Origin: Blautia schinkii
GTDB taxonomy: Bacteria; Bacillota; Clostridia; Lachnospirales; Lachnospiraceae
Assembly: GCF_013304825.1 (NCBI RefSeq)
Contig: NZ_JAAWUO010000001.1
Coordinates: forward strand, 264,383 to 328,382
Direction: 5' to 3'
Length of the DNA: 64,000 nucleotides
Below, in pieces: positions 60,405 through 64,000 of this stretch. Within the stretch, counting starts at the first letter, position 1. Every line of letters begins with the position of its first letter. The position numbers and the translations under genes are program-made. The notes beneath the pieces were generated by a model. It ran no database searches. It was not told the origin of the DNA and saw only the letters and a program-made list of their open reading frames with translations.

Positions 60405-61316
60405 ATGTTAGATGTTTGTTTGCTTGGCTGCGGTGGAATGATGCCGCTGCCGCGTAGATGGCTTACTGCTCTGATGACCCGCTATAACGGCAGCAGTTTG
60501 ATGATCGACTGCGGAGAGGGAACACAGGTAGCCATCAAAGAAAAAGGCTGGAGTTTCAAGCCCATCGATGTGATCTGTTTCACCCATTATCACGGGGATC
60601 ATATCAGCGGACTTCCGGGGCTTCTTCTTACAATGGGAAATGCGGATCGTACAGAACCACTGACTCTTGTAGGACCAAGAGGGCTTGAGCGTGTGGTGAA
60701 CGCACTTCGCGTTATTGCACCGGAACTGCCTTTTGAAATAAAATTTATAGAGATCACGAAGCCGGAGGAAGTTCTGGAACTGAATGGTTATCGTATCACT
60801 GCGTTTCGTGTAAACCATAATGTAATCTGCTATGGCTATACCCTCGAGATCCTCCGCCAGGGAAAATTTTCTCCGGACAGTGCCAGAGAGCATGAGATCC
60901 CGCTGAAATTCTGGAATCCTCTGCAGAAGGGACAGACAGTAGAAGATGAGGGCAGAGTCTACACACCGGACATGGTGCTTGGGCCGCCGCGAAAAGGAAT
61001 CAAGCTTACCTATACAACAGATACCAGACCAACGGAATCCATTTTGCGCAATGCAAAAGATTCGGATCTTTTTATCTGCGAGGGAATGTACGGGGAAGAC
61101 GACAAGATCGAAAAAGCAAAAGGCTACAAGCACATGACATTTCGTGAAGCTGCAACTCTGGCACGCGATGCGAAGGTAAATGAAATGTGGCTTACCCACT
61201 ACAGTCCGTCACTGGTGCGCCCGGATGATTACATGGATACAGTCCGTGAGATCTTTCCGAAGGCATGGCCGGGAAAAGACGGCAAAAGTATGGAACTGAA
61301 TTTTGAAGAGGACTGA
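60405..61316 (+). CDS. rnz: Ribonuclease Z
   Basis: 303 residues of the metallo-beta-lactamase superfamily. THYHGDHISGLPG (about 64-76) supplies the HxHxDH zinc ligands; GCGGMMPLPRR replaces the usual start loop, and YTTDTRPTE, LFICEGMYGEDD and WLTHYSPSLV carry later ligands. Removes 3' trailers of tRNA precursors. Relevant here because the tRNA-Ser genes at 63 kb do not encode CCA. Confidence 0.91.
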   Translation: MLDVCLLGCGGMMPLPRRWLTALMTRYNGSSLMIDCGEGTQVAIKEKGWSFKPIDVICFTHYHGDHISGLPGLLLTMGNADRTEPLTLVGPRGLERVVNALRVIAPELPFEIKFIEITKPEEVLELNGYRITAFRVNHNVICYGYTLEILRQGKFSPDSAREHEIPLKFWNPLQKGQTVEDEGRVYTPDMVLGPPRKGIKLTYTTDTRPTESILRNAKDSDLFICEGMYGEDDKIEKAKGYKHMTFREAATLARDAKVNEMWLTHYSPSLVRPDDYMDTVREIFPKAWPGKDGKSMELNFEED

Positions 61317-61319
61317 AAA

Positions 61320-62339
61320 ATGAAAGATACATTAATTCTTGGTATTGAGAGCTCCTGTGATGAAACAGCAGCCTCCGTGATAAAGAACGGAAGGACTGTC
61401 TTATCAAACGTAATCTCATCACAGATCGAGATCCATAAACTTTACGGCGGTGTCGTACCTGAGATCGCCTCCAGAAATCATATAGAAAGAATCAATCAGG
61501 TAATACAGGAAGCTCTGGATGAAGCGGGAGTTACTCTGGATGATCTTGATGCGATCGGCGTAACATACGGACCTGGGCTTGTTGGCGCACTTCTTGTAGG
61601 TGTGGCAGAGGCCAAGGCAATCGCTTATGCAAAAAATCTGCCCCTTGTTGGTGTGCATCATATTGAAGGACATGTTTCAGCCAATTATATCGAGCACCCG
61701 GATCTGGAACCTCCATTTCTCTGTGCTATCGTGTCCGGTGGACATACTCACCTTGTTATTGTGAAAGATTATGGGCAGTTTGAGATCCTGGGACGAACCA
61801 GAGATGATGCAGCTGGCGAGGCTTTTGATAAAGTGGCTCGTGCCATCGGACTTGGCTATCCGGGCGGCCCGAAGATAGATAAGCTGGCAAAAGAAGGAAA
61901 TCCGGAGGCCATTGAGTTTCCACGGGCAAAAATTGGCGATAATCCGTATGATTTCAGCTTTAGCGGTGTGAAATCAGCAGTTCTCAACTACTTAAACGGC
62001 GCGAAGATGAAAGGTGAGGAAGTGAATCGTGCAGATATCGCGGCATCTTTTCAGAAAGCGGTTGTTGATGTACTGGTGGAGCATACCATGCAGGCAGCAG
62101 CTGACCATGGCATGGAAAAAATTGCGATTGCAGGCGGAGTGGCTTCTAACGGGGCTCTTCGTGCAGCTATGGAGAAGGCATGTGCGGATCACGGCTACAA
62201 GTTTTACCGTCCGTCACCGATCTTCTGTACAGATAATGCAGCTATGATCGGAGTGGCGGCATATTATGAATATATCAGAGGAACACGCCACAGCTGGGAT
62301 CTTAATGCAGTTCCCAACCTGAAGCTTGGCGAAAGATAG
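61320..62339 (+). CDS. tsaD: tRNA t6A threonylcarbamoyltransferase TsaD
   Basis: 339 residues. [15 protein letters not shown] (5-19), the iron-binding [53 protein letters not shown] and CTDNAAMIG are all diagnostic. Transfers the threonylcarbamoyl group to A37 of ANN-decoding tRNAs. Starts three bases after rnz. Confidence 0.96.
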   Translation: MKDTLILGIESSCDETAASVIKNGRTVLSNVISSQIEIHKLYGGVVPEIASRNHIERINQVIQEALDEAGVTLDDLDAIGVTYGPGLVGALLVGVAEAKAIAYAKNLPLVGVHHIEGHVSANYIEHPDLEPPFLCAIVSGGHTHLVIVKDYGQFEILGRTRDDAAGEAFDKVARAIGLGYPGGPKIDKLAKEGNPEAIEFPRAKIGDNPYDFSFSGVKSAVLNYLNGAKMKGEEVNRADIAASFQKAVVDVLVEHTMQAAADHGMEKIAIAGGVASNGALRAAMEKACADHGYKFYRPSPIFCTDNAAMIGVAAYYEYIRGTRHSWDLNAVPNLKLGER

Positions 62340-62358
62340 GAAATCCGGGGTAATTATC

Positions 62359-63063
62359 ATGGGAGAATGCAGAAACACAGCTATTGTTCTGGCAGCAGGC
62401 CAGGGAAAAAGAATGCACAGTAAGATACAGAAGCAGTTCATGGAGCTGGGCGGAATGCCTGTACTCTGTTATTCTCTGCGTTGTTTTCAGGAAAGTCCGC
62501 TGATACGGGACATCATTCTCGTAACAGGAGAGGAGTATGTTTCCTATTGCAGAGAGGAAATTGTGGGAAAATACGGCTTCACAAAGGTTTCCGCTGTGGT
62601 ATGCGGTGGAAAAGAGCGATATGATTCTGTATACGAGGGGCTTCAGGCATGTAAAGATACAGAATATGTTCTGATCCATGACGGAGCCAGACCATTTATT
62701 GATAATGCAATCATTGAAAGAGGACTTGCAGCAGCTTCCAAAACCGGTGCAAGTGTTGTCGGTATGCCTTCCAAAGATACCGTCAAGATATCAGATGCAG
62801 AAGGTAATGTAAGTGAAACTCCGGATCGTAGCAGTGTATGGATTGTCCAGACACCGCAGATCTTTCAGTATCCGCTGATCTATGGTGCATATACCAGCAT
62901 TCGTCAAAAGGAAATGACCGGAATTACAGATGATGCCATGGTAGCAGAACATGAAACCGGGGTGAAAATCCGTTTTTCAGAAGGTTCTTATCGCAATATC
63001 AAGATCACAACACCGGAAGATCTGGTGGTTGCGGAGGCATTTCTGAGGGAAAATAGAGAGTAG
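62359..63063 (+). CDS. ispD: 2-C-methyl-D-erythritol 4-phosphate cytidylyltransferase
   Basis: 234 residues from the ATG at 62359. CTP-binding VLAAGQGKRMHSKIQKQF (11-28), VLIHDGARPFI, TPQIFQYPLI and GSYRNIKITTPEDL are IspD landmarks. Catalyses the third step of the non-mevalonate isoprenoid pathway. Last gene of the tsa operon. ispF is not adjacent. Confidence 0.93.
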   Translation: MGECRNTAIVLAAGQGKRMHSKIQKQFMELGGMPVLCYSLRCFQESPLIRDIILVTGEEYVSYCREEIVGKYGFTKVSAVVCGGKERYDSVYEGLQACKDTEYVLIHDGARPFIDNAIIERGLAAASKTGASVVGMPSKDTVKISDAEGNVSETPDRSSVWIVQTPQIFQYPLIYGAYTSIRQKEMTGITDDAMVAEHETGVKIRFSEGSYRNIKITTPEDLVVAEAFLRENRE

Positions 63064-63089
63064 AACAGGGTGAAAATCCTGGTAAATAT

Positions 63090-63129
63090 GGACATATAGC
63101 AGAAATTGAAGCTATATGTCCAATTTTTT
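63090..63129 (+). terminator. Terminator of the tsaE-ispD operon
   Basis: GGACATATAGC pairs perfectly with GCTATATGTCC, followed by AATTTTTT. Confidence 0.85.
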
Positions 63130-63151
63130 GAAAAAAATATCAAATTTGTTA

Positions 63152-63180
63152 TTGACAGGTAAGATATTTGATGATAGAAT
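63152..63180 (+). promoter_or_regulatory. Promoter of tRNA-Ser(UGA)
   Basis: TTGACA (63152-63157), 17-base spacer, TAGAAT (63175-63180). Confidence 0.85.
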
Positions 63181-63229
63181 ACATCATGCGCTGACAAAAC
63201 AGCACAAAAAATGTTGGGAAACATTATAT

Positions 63230-63315
63230 GGAGAGATATCGAAGTGGTCATAACGAGGCGGTCTTGAAAACCGTTTGTCCGCAAGGGCGCGTGGGTTCGA
63301 ATCCCACTCTCTCCG
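63230..63315 (+). tRNA. tRNA-Ser (anticodon UGA)
   Basis: 86 nt. Acceptor GGAGAGA pairs with TCTCTCC plus G discriminator; anticodon loop CTTGAAA gives UGA; a long variable arm (CCGTTTGTCCGCAAGGGCGCG region) and GGTTCGAATC T-loop identify class II serine tRNA. CCA is not encoded. Confidence 0.95.
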
Positions 63316-63362
63316 TTGGTCAGATACAGAATAAAAACTTTTGAAAAAAGTTAAAAAAGTAC

Positions 63363-63391
63363 TTGACAACATAAAAGATACGAGATATAAT
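63363..63391 (+). promoter_or_regulatory. Promoter of tRNA-Ser(GGA)
   Basis: TTGACA (63363-63368), 17-base spacer, TATAAT (63386-63391): full consensus, preceded by an A-rich UP-like stretch. Confidence 0.9.
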
Positions 63392-63455
63392 ATCACCTGT
63401 CGCTGAGAACGACAGAGAGATAAATATCAGAACTACTTAGTAAGTAGGGCAATTT

Positions 63456-63544
63456 GGAGAAGTACCCAAGCTGGCCGAAGGGGCTCCCCTGGAAAGGGAG
63501 TAGGTCGTTAACGCGGCGCGAGGGTTCAAATCCCTCCTTCTCCG
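63456..63544 (+). tRNA. tRNA-Ser (anticodon GGA)
   Basis: 89 nt. Acceptor GGAGAAG pairs with CTTCTCC plus G; anticodon loop CTGGAAA gives GGA; long variable arm and GGTTCAAATC T-loop. CCA not encoded. Confidence 0.95.
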
Positions 63545-63592
63545 CTTTGATTTTTCTGAAGATTAAACACTTCAAAAAAATTAAAAAAGTTC

Positions 63593-63621
63593 TTGACAAG
63601 CAGTTGAGAATGAGATAAAAT
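63593..63621 (+). promoter_or_regulatory. rRNA operon promoter
   Basis: TTGACA (63593-63598), 17-base spacer, TAAAAT (63616-63621), with A-rich upstream sequence nearly the same as that before the second tRNA promoter. The leader to the 16S gene is about 160 bases. Confidence 0.87.
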
Positions 63622-63786
63622 AAACGAGCTGTCCGAGAGACAGACGTAACAAACCTTGATAACTAAACAGTGAAACACATACGATTCTCGAAAATTTCTT
63701 TACATTTAAAGAACGGTTTAAACAAACCAAAAGCAGTAAAACGAGAGATAGCCAAACGGTTGTCTTGAGTAAATGAATCAAACATT

Positions 63787-64000
<214 letters not shown>

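Overview
The window is chromosomal DNA from a gut Lachnospiraceae bacterium, most likely Blautia. The last 214 bases are the start of a 16S rRNA gene whose first variable region resembles what I remember of the Blautia / former Ruminococcus obeum group. Low-GC Firmicute promoters, strong Shine-Dalgarno sites, HPr kinase and diaminopimelate dehydrogenase agree with this. Genus is an inference from memory, not from a search.

Layout. 1-3.7 kb: an iron or heme uptake operon (NEAT-like surface protein end, binding protein, permease, ATPase with an extra C-terminal domain). A 145-bp palindromic mobile element with an 8-bp target duplication follows. 4-14 kb: housekeeping and envelope genes (DUF1002 protein, rRNA methyltransferase, zinc-ribbon membrane protein, DUF5685 and J-domain proteins, DAP dehydrogenase, two NlpC/P60 cell-wall hydrolases). 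13.9-14.8 kb: a cobalamin riboswitch with its own promoter and two terminators, in front of a small cysteine-rich protein.

15.8-30.8 kb is the centrepiece: a glycyl-radical-enzyme microcompartment locus for fucose/rhamnose-derived 1,2-propanediol. It encodes a B12-independent diol dehydratase with its activase, a class II sugar-phosphate aldolase, CoA-acylating aldehyde dehydrogenase, a zinc and an iron alcohol dehydrogenase, PduL phosphotransacylase, a PduS-PduT electron relay, six shell proteins (four single-domain hexamer, one tandem trimer, one vertex pentamer), a DeoR regulator and a PduO-HbpS fusion. The aldolase would release lactaldehyde. Reduction gives propanediol, the dehydratase gives propionaldehyde, and PduP/PduL give propionyl-phosphate, with propanol as redox sink. 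Five cargo enzymes carry similar amphipathic targeting helices, and the dehydratase carries its helix inside the protein. L-fucose isomerase lies 6.6 kb downstream of the locus, next to a divergent AraC regulator. No fuculokinase or propionate kinase is in the window.

31-63 kb: secreted Ig-like protein, RecQ, a hairpin-rich non-coding stretch with promoter and terminator, fucI, an aldo/keto reductase coupled to sbcDC, a LytTR regulator divergent from a degenerate receiver protein, DUF1846, FtsH, UvrC, HprK, glucokinase, PBP1A, a YigZ protein, cyclophilin, and an operon tsaE-tsaB-rimI-rnz-tsaD-ispD for tRNA t6A synthesis, tRNA processing and isoprenoids. The window ends with two tRNA-Ser genes and the start of an rRNA operon, each behind a near-consensus promoter.
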